Shown piece by piece: positions 31,849 to 40,594 of a stretch of 40,594 nt of DNA (the first letter of the stretch is position 1; every line of letters starts with the position of its first letter). The DNA comes from an uncultured Clostridia bacterium (GTDB taxonomy: Bacteria > Bacillota > Clostridia > UBA1381 > UBA9506), in NCBI GenBank assembly GCA_944393605.1, contig CALYAO010000066.1:1-40594 (forward strand), written 5' to 3'. A model generated the notes under the pieces. That model did no database searches. It was not told the origin of the DNA and saw only the letters and a list, made by a program, of their open reading frames with translations. The position numbers and the translations under genes are program-made.

Positions 31849-33675
31849 ATGGAACTCACACAGCTGCTCAAAACCGTACAAAAACCCGCCCGATACATCG
31901 GGAATGAATATGGGAGCGTGCATAAAGCGGATGCCGCTATCCGGTTTGCCTTTTGCTTCCCCGATACCTACGAGGTTGGCATGTCCCACCTTGGCATGAA
32001 GATCTTATACCATCTTTTAAACGAGCAGGAAGACATCGCCTGTGAGCGGGTGTTTGCGCCCTGGACCGACATGGAGGCCGCCATGCGCGCCCACGGAATC
32101 CCGCTGTTTGCGCTGGAATCCCAGCGCCCCGTGCGAGACTTTGACATGGTGGGTTTCACCCTGCAGTATGAGATGAGCTATTCCAACATCATCAATATGC
32201 TGGATCTCGCAGGCATCCCCCTGCTGTCTGCCGAGCGCGGCGACGGCATGCCCTTCGTGTGCGCGGGGGGGCCATGCGCCTATAACCCCGAACCCATTGC
32301 GGATTTTGTGGACTTCTTCCTGCTGGGCGAAGGGGAGGAAATCCTGCTGGAGGTTATGGATGCCTATCGGGCATGGAAAGCATCGGGAGAGGCCAGGGAG
32401 GCATTCCTGGTGCGCCTACTTGCCATCCCAGGGGTGTATGTGCCGCAGTTTTATGACGTGACCTACCACACAGACGGCACCATCTCCGCCATCACGCCCA
32501 ACCGCCTCGATGCACCTGCGACCATCCAAAAGCGCATCATCGCGGACCTGGACAGCGCATACTTCCCCGACGAGATCATCGTCCCCAACATGGAGACGGT
32601 GCACGACCGCATCATGCTGGAGCTGTTCCGCGGGTGCATCCGCGGATGCCGGTTCTGCCAGGCTGGCATCATCTATCGGCCCGTCCGCGAGCGCTCCCCC
32701 GAGCGGCTGCTGGCGCTGGCGGACAAGCTCATCCAAAGCACGGGATATGAGGAAATTTCACTGTCCTCCCTGTCCACCAGCGATTACACCCAGCTGCCCG
32801 CTTTCACGGACAAGCTCATCCAAATGACCGAACAGCGCAAGATCAACTTGAGCCTGCCCTCCCTCCGGCTGGACTCCTTCTCCATGGCGCTCATGCAGAA
32901 GGTACAGAAGGTGCGCAAAAGCGGGCTCACGTTTGCGCCCGAAGCGGGCACCCAGCGCCTGCGGGACGTCATCAATAAAAACATCACCAAAGAAGATCTC
33001 ATGACGGCGGCCTCCACCGCATTCGGCGGCGGATACGGCGGCGTCAAGCTGTATTTTATGATTGGCCTGCCCACCGAGACGGACACGGATGTCCTAGGCA
33101 TCGCCCAGCTCGCACAGGACGTGGTGGACTGCTACTTTGCCGTGCCCAAGGATGTGCGCAACAAGAACCTGCGCGTCACGGTCAGCACCTCCTCCTTCGT
33201 CCCCAAGCCGCACACGCCCTTCCAGTGGGAGGCGCAGGCCACCATGGATGCGCTCACCGAAAAACAAAAGCGCTTAAAAGGCGCCATCACCAACCGCCGC
33301 ATCACCTACAACTGGCACGATGCCTCCCTCTCGACGCTGGAGGGCGTCTTCGCGCGGGGGGACCGGCGGCTGTCGCGCGTGTTGCTCGCGGCGCACCGGA
33401 TGGGCGCCAAGTTTGACAGCTGGCAGGAGTGCTTTGACTATGACCTGTGGATGCGCGCCTTCTCAGAGTCGGGACTGGATCCCGCGTTTTACAACACGCG
33501 CAAACGGTCCTTTGACGAGATCCTGCCGTGGGACCACATTGATGTGGGGGTAACCAAAGCATTTCTGCAGCGGGAGTGCGAAAAGGCATACCGCGGCGAA
33601 ACCACGCGCAACTGCCGGGAGCAGTGTGCAGGGTGCGGCATCCAGGGTGCGTTTGGAGGTGGCTTCTGTGGTTAA
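31849..33675 (+). CDS. TIGR03960 family B12-binding-like radical SAM protein
   Basis: A 608-residue protein widespread in Clostridia. The N-terminal cobalamin-binding-like domain (to about 220) carries FAFCFPDTYEVGMSHLGMKILYHLL and CAGGPCAYNPEPIADFVDFFLLGEGE. The radical SAM barrel starts at ELFRGCIRGCRFCQAG (Cys263, Cys267, Cys270), with SLSTSDY and LPSLRLDSF after it. The C-terminal CREQCAGCG cysteines may hold a further metal site. Chemistry is unknown; a link to tRNA or ribosome modification is only supposed from its frequent neighbours. GGGAGG lies before ATG 31849. Its stop overlaps the next gene by eight bases. Confidence 0.9.
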   Translation: MELTQLLKTVQKPARYIGNEYGSVHKADAAIRFAFCFPDTYEVGMSHLGMKILYHLLNEQEDIACERVFAPWTDMEAAMRAHGIPLFALESQRPVRDFDMVGFTLQYEMSYSNIINMLDLAGIPLLSAERGDGMPFVCAGGPCAYNPEPIADFVDFFLLGEGEEILLEVMDAYRAWKASGEAREAFLVRLLAIPGVYVPQFYDVTYHTDGTISAITPNRLDAPATIQKRIIADLDSAYFPDEIIVPNMETVHDRIMLELFRGCIRGCRFCQAGIIYRPVRERSPERLLALADKLIQSTGYEEISLSSLSTSDYTQLPAFTDKLIQMTEQRKINLSLPSLRLDSFSMALMQKVQKVRKSGLTFAPEAGTQRLRDVINKNITKEDLMTAASTAFGGGYGGVKLYFMIGLPTETDTDVLGIAQLAQDVVDCYFAVPKDVRNKNLRVTVSTSSFVPKPHTPFQWEAQATMDALTEKQKRLKGAITNRRITYNWHDASLSTLEGVFARGDRRLSRVLLAAHRMGAKFDSWQECFDYDLWMRAFSESGLDPAFYNTRKRSFDEILPWDHIDVGVTKAFLQRECEKAYRGETTRNCREQCAGCGIQGAFGGGFCG

Positions 33676-34321
33676 ATATCGGTTTTGCTTCGTAAAAGAG
33701 GGAGATGCCGTGTTCATTTCCCACCTGGACCTCGTTCGGCTGTTCACGCGGGTGTTCCGCCGCGCCCGCCTGCCGCTGGCATACAGTGAAGGCTTCAATC
33801 CCCATCCCAGGATGCGGTTTGGCCTGCCCCTGTCCGTCGGAGTTGCGAGCACCTGCGAATACCTCGAAGCGGACTTTACAGCACCGCTGGACCCCGACAC
33901 CGCCATCGCCGCCATGAACGCCACCCTGCCCAGCGGGATGCGCGTCACAAACTGCATGGAAGCCGGCGATTGCTCTGCGCAACTGTCCGACATCATGGCG
34001 GCCGACTTTACTGTCACCCTGCCCGGCGGCATCCCGTCCGAAGCGCAGCTCGCGGCCTTTTTGGCCAGGGCGGACATCGTGGTGGACAAGCGCACCAAGC
34101 GCGGCACCAAGCCCACCGACATCCGGCCTGACATCCTGGCCATCACGCCGCTTGCGGATGGATCGGGCCTTGCCATGCGGCTGCATGCGGGCAGCCAGGC
34201 CAACCTGAAGCCCCAGACCGTGCTGGCCGCCATGGCGCTGTATATGGATGGCTTTTCCGCCCCCGATGCCGCAGTCTGCCGCACAGCGCTACATACGACA
34301 TCGGGCCTGCCGCTCATCTGA
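33668..34321 (+). CDS. DUF2344 (TIGR03936) radical SAM-associated protein
   Basis: A 217-residue partner of the TIGR03960 radical SAM protein: VKYRFCFVKEGDAVFISHLDLVRLFTRVFRRARLPLAYSEGFNPHPRM is the family opening, followed by FGLPLSVGVAS. The start is GTG at 33668, eight bases after GGAGG and overlapping the upstream stop; an upstream ATG at 33626 lies inside the previous gene. In some Bacillota the two are fused. The usual following genes (rng, rplU, rpmA) are not here; glutamine synthetase follows. Confidence 0.9.
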   Translation: MVKYRFCFVKEGDAVFISHLDLVRLFTRVFRRARLPLAYSEGFNPHPRMRFGLPLSVGVASTCEYLEADFTAPLDPDTAIAAMNATLPSGMRVTNCMEAGDCSAQLSDIMAADFTVTLPGGIPSEAQLAAFLARADIVVDKRTKRGTKPTDIRPDILAITPLADGSGLAMRLHAGSQANLKPQTVLAAMALYMDGFSAPDAAVCRTALHTTSGLPLI

Positions 34322-34357
34322 ATGCGCCAAAAAATGCAATTTTTTTCTGCATGGGTG

Positions 34358-34386
34358 TTGCCATCCTGCAAAAAGAACGATATAAT
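34358..34386 (+). promoter_or_regulatory. Promoter of the type III glutamine synthetase gene
   Basis: TTGCCA (34358-34363), a 17-bp spacer and TATAAT (34381-34386), about 118 bp before the start codon. Confidence 0.75.
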
Positions 34387-34392
34387 AAAAGC

Positions 34393-34504
34393 CAGAGACT
34401 TTGCCTGCCCATCTGGGCAGGCAAAAGCATGCTGTGCGCTTTGCCGCACGGCGTGGAGACCATCGGACACCTGTCCGGGAAAATGGAGACGCGGGGAGGA
34501 TATT
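34393..34504 (+). ncRNA. Structured 5' leader of glutamine synthetase, class unknown
   Basis: Three consecutive hairpins: TTTGCCTGCCC-ATCT-GGGCAGGCAAA (34400-34425, 11 bp), GTGCG-CTTTGC-CGCAC (34434-34449) and CGGAC-ACCT-GTCCG (34464-34477), then GGGGAGG before the ATG. None is followed by a T run. In some clostridia glutamine synthetase is controlled by ANTAR antitermination, but these loops lack the expected A-x-x-G hexaloop. I cannot match them to a known riboswitch. Confidence 0.45.
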
Positions 34505-36634
34505 ATGCCAAATTGTGATTGCTATAACACCAAAATGACCGATCTGTTCGGATGTCACGTGTTCAATGACACAGTGATGCAGGAACGCCTGCCCAAGGGG
34601 ACATATCGGGCGCTCAAACAGACCATCCGGGACGGGCTGCATCTGGATTCCCAAGTGGCCGAGGTGGTTGCACACGCGATGAAGGACTGGGCGATGGAAA
34701 ACGGCGCAACCCATTATACGCACTGGTTCCAGCCGCTAAATGGCTTCACCGCCGAAAAACACGACTCTTTCTTAAGTGTCTCCTTCGACGGGGCGCATGC
34801 AATCGCAGAATTTTCGGGCAAGGAGCTCATCAAGGGCGAGCCCGATGCCTCCAGCTTCCCGTCGGGCGGCCTGCGCGCCACCTTTGAAGCGCGGGGCTAC
34901 ACCGCATGGGACTGCACCTCACCTGCCTTTCTCAAACAGGATTCCAGCGGATTGACGCTTTGCATTCCAACCGCATTTTGCTCCTACACCGGCGAGGCGC
35001 TGGACAAGAAAACCCCGCTGCTGCGCTCGGTGGAGGCGCTGTCTGTGCAGGCGGTTCGGATTCTGCGCCTGTTTGGGGACACCGAGACCAAGCGCGTCAC
35101 GGTATCCAGCGGGCCGGAACAGGAATACTTCCTGGTGGACCGTGCACTGTTTAACCAACGGGAGGACCTGGTGTTCACGGGCCGCACCCTGTTTGGCGCC
35201 AAGCCGCCCAAGACCCAGGAGATGGATGACCACTATTTTGGTACGCTCAAAGAGCGCGTGTCCGCCTTTATGAAGGAGCTGGATCACGAGCTGTGGAAGG
35301 TGGGGGTTGCCGCCAAGACCAAGCACAACGAGGCAGCGCCCGCGCAGCATGAGCTCGCGCCCATCTTTGCCACGGTGAATATCGCAACCGACCACAACCA
35401 GATTACCATGGAGCTCATGAAAAAGATCGCCGCGCACCATGGCATGGCGTGCCTGCTCCACGAGAAGCCCTTTGCTGGGCTCAACGGCTCTGGGAAACAC
35501 AACAACTGGTCCATCAACAAGCCGGACGGCACAAATCTCCTAAATCCTGGAAAAACGCCGCGGGAAAATGCGCAGTTCTTGGTCTTTTTATGCGCGGTCA
35601 TCAAGGCCATCGACGAGCATGCGGAGCTCATCCGGGCATCGGCCGCCAATGCAGGCAATGACCACCGGCTGGGTGCGCTGGAGGCGCCGCCCGCCATCAT
35701 CTCCATCTATTTGGGGGATGAACTGATGGACGTGCTGGAGGAGATTGAACAGGGCGTCACCAAAAAAACCGCCAAAGGCGGCAATGTGGACGTCGGCGTC
35801 ATCACGCTGCCCGACCTGCCCCGCGATTCCACCGACCGCAACCGGACTTCTCCCTTTGCCTTCACGGGCAACAAGTTTGAATTCCGGATGGTGCCCTCCT
35901 CTGCCTCGGTAGCGGGCCCCAATACGGTGCTGAACACGGTGGTGGCAGATGCGCTGTGTGACATCGCAGACCGGCTGGAAGGCGCCAAAGATTTTAACCG
36001 CGAACTCAACCAAGTGCTCAAAGACATTATCAAGCAGCACAAGCGCATCCTCTTCAACGGCAATGGCTATTCCCAGGAATGGGTTGAGGAAGCGGCGCGT
36101 CGCGGCCTGCCCAACATCTCCAACTCGGTGGACGCATATCGTGCGTTTATCTACAAATCCTCCATCGATGTATTCCAAAAGCACCACGTATACAGCCTAT
36201 CGGAGCTCAACTCCCGGTATGAAATCAAGATGGAGAAATATATCAAGATCATCACCATTGAAGCCCATACCATGATCGGCATGGTGCGCCGCCAAATCTT
36301 GCCTGCCTGTATGAAATATCTCGATGCAGTTGCCCGCTCGGTGAACTCGGTCAAAGCAACCAGCTTCCCCGTGGAACTCACCATGCAGGAACAAGTGATT
36401 ACCAAGCTGAGCGAACACATGCAGGCGCTCAACCGCGCGACAGACGCGCTGGTTTCCCTCATCGAACAGGCCGGGCAGTTTGACAGCGACTTCATTGCGC
36501 ACGCGGAATTCATGCGGGACAAAGTCGTCACCACCATGGCTGAAATGCGGACACACGCGGATGAGCTGGAAGGCCTTGTGGACAAGGAATACTGGCCCTT
36601 CCCCACCTATCGGGAACTGATCTACAGCGTGTAA
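34505..36634 (+). CDS. Glutamine synthetase, type III (GlnN class)
   Basis: Makes glutamine from glutamate, ammonia and ATP; cytosolic homododecamer in this class. The 709-residue length is normal for type III. Seen are the N-terminal FGCHVFNDTVMQERLPKGTYRALK, THYTHWFQPLNGFTAEKHD, SFPSGGLRATFEARGYTAWD, the metal/glutamate-binding GPEQEYFLVD, KTKHNEAAPAQHELAPIF, GSGKHNNWS and the ATP-site NRTSPFAFTGNKFEFRMVPSS. GGGGAGG before ATG 34505 fixes the start; open sequence upstream is leader. It has its own promoter and a hairpin-rich leader, and is followed 33 bp on by the Na/Pi protein. Confidence 0.95.
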   Translation: MPNCDCYNTKMTDLFGCHVFNDTVMQERLPKGTYRALKQTIRDGLHLDSQVAEVVAHAMKDWAMENGATHYTHWFQPLNGFTAEKHDSFLSVSFDGAHAIAEFSGKELIKGEPDASSFPSGGLRATFEARGYTAWDCTSPAFLKQDSSGLTLCIPTAFCSYTGEALDKKTPLLRSVEALSVQAVRILRLFGDTETKRVTVSSGPEQEYFLVDRALFNQREDLVFTGRTLFGAKPPKTQEMDDHYFGTLKERVSAFMKELDHELWKVGVAAKTKHNEAAPAQHELAPIFATVNIATDHNQITMELMKKIAAHHGMACLLHEKPFAGLNGSGKHNNWSINKPDGTNLLNPGKTPRENAQFLVFLCAVIKAIDEHAELIRASAANAGNDHRLGALEAPPAIISIYLGDELMDVLEEIEQGVTKKTAKGGNVDVGVITLPDLPRDSTDRNRTSPFAFTGNKFEFRMVPSSASVAGPNTVLNTVVADALCDIADRLEGAKDFNRELNQVLKDIIKQHKRILFNGNGYSQEWVEEAARRGLPNISNSVDAYRAFIYKSSIDVFQKHHVYSLSELNSRYEIKMEKYIKIITIEAHTMIGMVRRQILPACMKYLDAVARSVNSVKATSFPVELTMQEQVITKLSEHMQALNRATDALVSLIEQAGQFDSDFIAHAEFMRDKVVTTMAEMRTHADELEGLVDKEYWPFPTYRELIYSV

Positions 36635-36667
36635 CCAATACCAAAGCAAACATAGGAGGTACAAACC

Positions 36668-38428
36668 ATGGGCATCATGAACATTATCAATCTGCTGGGT
36701 GGCCTTGGCCTGTTTCTGTATGGCATGAATATGATGGGGGATGGTCTGGAAAAAGCAGCGGGCGATCGGATGAGCCGCATCATTGAGGCTCTGACGGGCA
36801 ATCTTTTCAAAGGCGTGCTGGCAGGTACGCTTGTGACGGGGCTCATTCAGTCCTCTTCCGCCACCACCGTTATGGTGATCGGCTTTGTCAACGCGGGTAT
36901 CATGCGGCTGTCCCAAGCCGTCGGCGTCATCATGGGCGCAAACATCGGGACCACGGTGACCGCCCAGCTCATCAGCCTTTCTGGCATTGACGCCACCGCA
37001 TGGTATCTGGCGATCTTAAAGCCCAGCAGCTTTGCGCCGCTTCTCATCGCGGTGGGTGCGTTTTTCATTCTCTTTGTCAAAAGCAAAAAACTCATCAATA
37101 TCGGAACCATCATCGCCGGGTTTGGTATCCTGTTTGTTGGGATGAACACCATGGAAAGCTCGGTATCCGTTCTGCGGGATTTGCCCGAGTTTCAACAGCT
37201 CTTCCAGAGCTTGTCCAATCCCATTTTAGGCGTTCTGGTTGGGACGGCGGTCACCGCCATCATCCAATCCTCTTCCGCTTCCATCGGTATTTTGCAGGCA
37301 GCAGCTTCCACTGGTGTGGTGCCCTGTTCTGCAGCAATTCCCATCATTTTGGGGCAAAATATCGGCACCTGTGTGACGGCGCTGCTTTCCAGTATCGGCG
37401 CCAACAAAAACGCCAAGCGTGCAGCCGTCATTCACCTGTGCTTTAATATCATTGGGACCGTCGTGTTCCTCGTCTTTATTTATGGAATTCAGTATACCAT
37501 CGGGTTCACTTTCTGGAATGATCCGATTACCATGCACGGCATTGCAAACTTCCACTTGTTCTTTAACGTGGTGAATACGATCATCCTGCTGCCCTTCACC
37601 AAGCAGCTTGTGAAGCTCGGAAACTTCATTATCCCGGACCACCACGCTGCCGTGGATGCAACCACAAACCTGCTGGACGACCGCTTCCTCTCAACACCGC
37701 CCCTAGCCGTGACGCAGGCAGTGCGGGAGACCATCAACATGGCGCATGTCGCAGAGGAAAGTCTGGCAATCTGTCAAAATGCAATCGTCAACCGGGATAC
37801 CTCCCAGCATGGCAAAATTGAAGACAACGAGGAAGCCATTGACCTATATGAGTCCAATATCACCCAATATCTTATTCGGATCACAGACGAGTCCTTGGGC
37901 GCGTATGACAACAAGCTCGCCTCCAGCCTATACCATGTGCTGATCGATTTGGAGCGCGTGGGTGATCACTGTAACAATATATTCAAGCTCAATACCACCG
38001 CAGTCAAAGAAAATCTTCGTTTTTCGGATGCGGCCCAACATGAGCTGCAGGTGATCCTGGATGCGACCCGGGAAGTACTACATACGGCAATTGAAGCCTA
38101 CGCCACCGAAAGCCTGGAGCTGGCACACCGGCTCATCGCCTATGAAAACGTCGTGGACAGCATGCGGCAGACCATCCGCATTCGGCACATTGAACGGTTG
38201 TCCAAACAGAAGTGCAGCATCGACTCTGCTATCGTATATCTGGATATGGTGGAGAACATCGAACGCATCACCGACCACTGTGCCAATATTGCGGCAGCTG
38301 TGGAACAGCTTCTGACCGAGAAGCCCGATTTCGACCTTCACAAAGATCCCAAAGCGTTCCGGTACGAAAATCCCGCGGAATACCAGCAGATTTTTGATGA
38401 ATTTGCTGCCAAGTATCAGTTGGCATAA
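36668..38428 (+). CDS. Na/Pi cotransporter family protein with C-terminal PhoU domain
   Basis: A 586-residue inner-membrane protein. Residues 1-320 hold about eight or nine hydrophobic segments, with two inverted-repeat PNaS motifs: GLIQSSSATTVMVIGFVNAG (about 58-77) and AIIQSSSASIGILQAA (about 198-213), each followed by a GxNIGT element. The cytoplasmic tail (about 350-580) is a PhoU-like helical domain with LERVGDHCNNI and VENIERITDHCANI. Family members take up phosphate with sodium or regulate phosphate signalling. AGGAGG eight bases before ATG 36668 fixes the start. It may be co-transcribed with glutamine synthetase. Confidence 0.92.
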   Translation: MGIMNIINLLGGLGLFLYGMNMMGDGLEKAAGDRMSRIIEALTGNLFKGVLAGTLVTGLIQSSSATTVMVIGFVNAGIMRLSQAVGVIMGANIGTTVTAQLISLSGIDATAWYLAILKPSSFAPLLIAVGAFFILFVKSKKLINIGTIIAGFGILFVGMNTMESSVSVLRDLPEFQQLFQSLSNPILGVLVGTAVTAIIQSSSASIGILQAAASTGVVPCSAAIPIILGQNIGTCVTALLSSIGANKNAKRAAVIHLCFNIIGTVVFLVFIYGIQYTIGFTFWNDPITMHGIANFHLFFNVVNTIILLPFTKQLVKLGNFIIPDHHAAVDATTNLLDDRFLSTPPLAVTQAVRETINMAHVAEESLAICQNAIVNRDTSQHGKIEDNEEAIDLYESNITQYLIRITDESLGAYDNKLASSLYHVLIDLERVGDHCNNIFKLNTTAVKENLRFSDAAQHELQVILDATREVLHTAIEAYATESLELAHRLIAYENVVDSMRQTIRIRHIERLSKQKCSIDSAIVYLDMVENIERITDHCANIAAAVEQLLTEKPDFDLHKDPKAFRYENPAEYQQIFDEFAAKYQLA

Positions 38429-38433
38429 TAAAG

Positions 38434-38469
38434 AAAACGGCATGTGCTTTAAAGCACATGCCGTTTTTT
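38434..38469 (+). terminator. Terminator after the Na/Pi gene
   Basis: A perfectly self-complementary 34-base stem (AAAACGGCATGTGCTTT at 38434-38450 and its complement) with TTTTTT at the 3' end. Confidence 0.92.
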
Positions 38470-38483
38470 GCGACCAGACCGCG

Positions 38484-38516
38484 AAAAAAGGACGGAGCAA
38501 ATGCCCGTCCTTTTTT
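38484..38516 (-). terminator. Terminator of prfB
   Basis: AAAAAAGGACGG, a 9-base loop and CCGTCCTTTTTT, just after the prfB stop codon at 38519; symmetric, so usable on both strands. Confidence 0.9.
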
Positions 38517-38518
38517 GA

Positions 38519-39641
38519 TCACTTTAAATTCAGCGTTCCCATACTGGCCTGTTTCAAGTATTCATTGATAAATCCATCCAAATCGCCATCCATCACAGCG
38601 CCAATATTGCCAACCTCATACCCCGTCCGATGGTCTTTTACCATGGTATACGGATGGAATACATAGGACCGGATTTGGCTGCCCCATGCGATGTCTTTCA
38701 TATCACCTTTTAGATCCTCAATCTTTTCTTTATGTTCCCGCTCCGCCATTTCAAAGAGCTTGGCCTTTAGCATCTTCATCGCGTTTTCGCGGTTCTGGTG
38801 CTGGCTCCGCTCGGTCTGGCAGGAGACCACCACGCCAGTGGGAATATGTGTAATGCGGATGGCGGAATCCGTCTTGTTGATATGCTGTCCGCCCGCCCCG
38901 CTGGCACGGAAGGTATCGACCTTGAGATCCTCGGGGCTGATATTGACCTCGATATCATCCTCAATTTCGGGCATCACATCCGCCGATGCAAAGGAGGTAT
39001 GCCGCCGGCCCGAGGAGTCAAACGGCGAGATACGCACCAGCCGATGCACCCCCTTTTCGCTTTTGGCGTAGCCATACGCATTGTGCCCCTTTATCAGGAT
39101 GGTCGCGCTCTTAACGCCCGCTTCTTCCCCCGCCAGATAGTCAAGTGTCTGAACGGAAAACCCGCGCCGCTCGGCCCACCGCGTAAACATCCGAAGCAGC
39201 ATCTCGGCCCAGTCCTGTGCCTCGGTGCCGCCCGCACCCGCATGCAGCGAGATGATGGCATTGTTCTTATCATAGGGCCCCGAAAGCAGCGTCTCCAGCC
39301 GCATGGTCTCCAGGTGACTCGTGAGCTTCTCAAAATCCGCTTTGACTTCTTCCAAAAAGGACAAGTCCTCTTCCTCGTCCGCCAGCTCCACCAACGCCGT
39401 CAGGTCCTCCCATTCCTGGTGCAGACTCTCATAGCCCTCCACCTTGTCCTTCAGCTGTTTCAGCCGCTGGAGCACCTTTTGGGAGTTTTCCATGTCGTCC
39501 CAAAAGCCGGGATCGTTTTGCTGCGCCTCCAGCTCTGCAATCTCCTGCTTGGTTGCAGGGATGTCAAAGTGAATCCCCCATTTCATTGATGCTGTCCCGC
39601 ATCGCTGCCAGGTCCAGCCGATATGCATCGTATTCCAGCAC
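38519..39641 (-). CDS. prfB: Peptide chain release factor 2, programmed +1 frameshift
   Basis: RF2 releases the peptide at UGA and UAA. Two segments are joined: a 25-codon frame starting with GTG at 39641 and ending at an in-frame TGA (39566-39564), then the +1 frame from GAC (39565-39563) to 38519, giving 373 residues. The shift site CTT-TGA-C with an upstream GGGGGA matches known RF2 autoregulation. The main frame has the UGA-recognition SPF ([17 protein letters not shown]) and the catalytic GGQ ([14 protein letters not shown]), both diagnostic of RF2. AGGGG lies eight bases before the GTG. It is located directly after secA, as in most Bacillota. Confidence 0.95.
39563..39579 (-). promoter_or_regulatory. 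prfB +1 frameshift site
   Basis: Minus strand: GGGGGA (39579-39574), TTCA, slippery CTT (39569-39567), stop TGA, then C. The internal Shine-Dalgarno stands two bases further from CTT than in the usual AGGGGG-TAT-CTT-TGA-C arrangement. Confidence 0.92.
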
Positions 39642-39715
39642 AAAAATCACCCCTATCGTTTGATAAAAGCAGGGCCGCCCATTTTTCCGGCCGCCCCGCT
39701 TTGCTGCTATGTCAT

Positions 39716-40594
39716 TTATTCGTCGCCAGCCACGTTGGGATCGTTGGCGCCGCAGCACTTCTTATATTTCTTTCCGCTGCCGCAAGGGCAGGGGTCATTG
39801 CGCCCCACTTTCCCACTGCTGCGCACGGGCTTGCGCTCCAGCGTTCCGTCCCCATGGGTGGCAGCGACAGGCTCCGCGACCATCTCCCGTTTGGGCTGGC
39901 GCTCCAGGTGCGCATGGAAGATCAGGCGGATGGTATCCAGCCGGATGTTTGCAATCATTTCGTCAAACATGTTATAGCCTTCGTATTTATACTCCACAAC
40001 AGGGTCATGCTGCCCATACGCGCGCAGGCCAATGCCGTTTTTGAGCTGATCCATGTCGTCGATGTGGTCCATCCACTTCTGGTCCACCACCTGCAGGAGC
40101 GCAACACGCTCGAGCTCCCGCATGGCGTCGCCAAACTCCTCCTCTTTGGCAGCATACTCGCGGTGTGCAATCTCCAGCAGCTTTTCTTTGAGTTCCTCCA
40201 TGGACAGCTGCTCCCGCTCCTCTTCTTCCAGCAGGTAGCGCAACTCGCCCTGCGGCACAAACAGGGTCTCGACAAAATCAATCATGCCCTCCAGGTTCCA
40301 CTCATCGGGCGCCAGATTCTCGTTGGCATACCGGTTAACGATATTGTCCACCAATTCGTCCAGCATCTTCATGATGTTATCGCGGATGTCTTCCCCATCC
40401 AGCACCTGCTGCCGCTGGCTGTATATCACCTCACGCTGCTTGTTCATCACGTCATCATACTGCAGCACGGTCTTTCGAATCTGGTAATTGCGGCCCTCGA
40501 TGCGCTTCTGGGCATTTTCAATGGCGCCCGTCAGCATCTTGGCTTCGATGGGCTGATCGTCCTCCAGGCCAAGTTTACCCACCATGTTGCTGAT
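39716..40594 (-). CDS. secA: Preprotein translocase ATPase SecA, C-terminal part (cut by window edge)
   Basis: Motor ATPase of the Sec protein export pathway. Only the last 292 codons or so lie in the window; the frame continues past the right edge. Visible are the end of the second nucleotide domain ([32 protein letters not shown]), the helical scaffold with [13 protein letters not shown], the IRA1/wing region ([38 protein letters not shown]), a linker, and the zinc-binding C-terminus [18 protein letters not shown] that binds SecB or phospholipid. prfB begins 74 bp downstream. Confidence 0.96.
   Translation of the reverse strand: MSNMVGKLGLEDDQPIEAKMLTGAIENAQKRIEGRNYQIRKTVLQYDDVMNKQREVIYSQRQQVLDGEDIRDNIMKMLDELVDNIVNRYANENLAPDEWNLEGMIDFVETLFVPQGELRYLLEEEEREQLSMEELKEKLLEIAHREYAAKEEEFGDAMRELERVALLQVVDQKWMDHIDDMDQLKNGIGLRAYGQHDPVVEYKYEGYNMFDEMIANIRLDTIRLIFHAHLERQPKREMVAEPVAATHGDGTLERKPVRSSGKVGRNDPCPCGSGKKYKKCCGANDPNVAGDE

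Noticed and set aside
39642-39715. GC-rich inverted repeat between secA and prfB as an attenuator
   Set aside because: The pairing is broken and the T run is short and interrupted; it may be structure in a continuous secA-prfB transcript, but it cannot be called a terminator.

Overview
The window reads as chromosomal DNA of a GC-rich anaerobic member of the Bacillota, most likely class Clostridia. The supporting genes are a type III glutamine synthetase, a TPP-riboswitch-controlled thiSFGH cluster using the anaerobic ThiH route, an iron-dependent lactaldehyde reductase, the TIGR03960/DUF2344 radical-SAM pair, an RqcH-type NFACT protein, MEP-pathway dxr, and strong Gram-positive ribosome binding sites. 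I see no rRNA, tRNA, CRISPR array, insertion sequence or phage gene. The order or genus cannot be fixed from this sequence alone.

Layout, left to right. 0-9 kb (mostly minus strand): a secreted multidomain esterase; a metallo-beta-lactamase-like protein divergent from an HxlR regulator; a GMP synthase whose glutaminase domain is drastically shortened; two GNAT acetyltransferases; and a class II aldolase. 9-12.4 kb (plus): rqcH and an Orn/Lys/Arg-type decarboxylase. 12.5-15.4 kb (minus): rhamnulokinase and lactaldehyde reductase, which with the class II aldolase suggest L-rhamnose/L-fucose breakdown split over two transcripts. 15.6-20.3 kb (minus): pyrH-frr-uppS-cdsA-dxr-rplI, a core operon without rpsB-tsf in front and with rplI at its end. 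20.9-24.6 kb (minus): thiS-thiF-thiG-thiH-tenI/thiE behind a TPP riboswitch. 24.7-28.5 kb (minus): an operon of two Gfo/Idh/MocA dehydrogenases and two xylose-isomerase-like TIM barrels, divergent from an AraC regulator. 29.5-31.6 kb (minus): a short-chain dehydrogenase and a homocysteine methyltransferase with a decayed folate domain. 31.8-38.4 kb (plus): TIGR03960 radical SAM protein, DUF2344 protein, type III glutamine synthetase with a structured leader, and a Na/phosphate cotransporter family protein. 38.5 kb to the end (minus): prfB with a programmed +1 frameshift, and the C-terminal part of secA.

Most units have recognisable sigma-A type promoters (TTGACA/TATAAT-like, 16-18 bp spacers) and intrinsic terminators, so transcription units can be drawn with fair confidence. 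The most interesting points are the GMP synthase without a glutaminase active site, the two-dehydrogenase/two-isomerase sugar operon with its AraC regulator, the homocysteine methyltransferase with an eroded pterin module, and the unassigned hairpin-rich leader in front of glutamine synthetase. Nothing in the window proves a wholly new system; the sugar operon is the best candidate for unknown chemistry.
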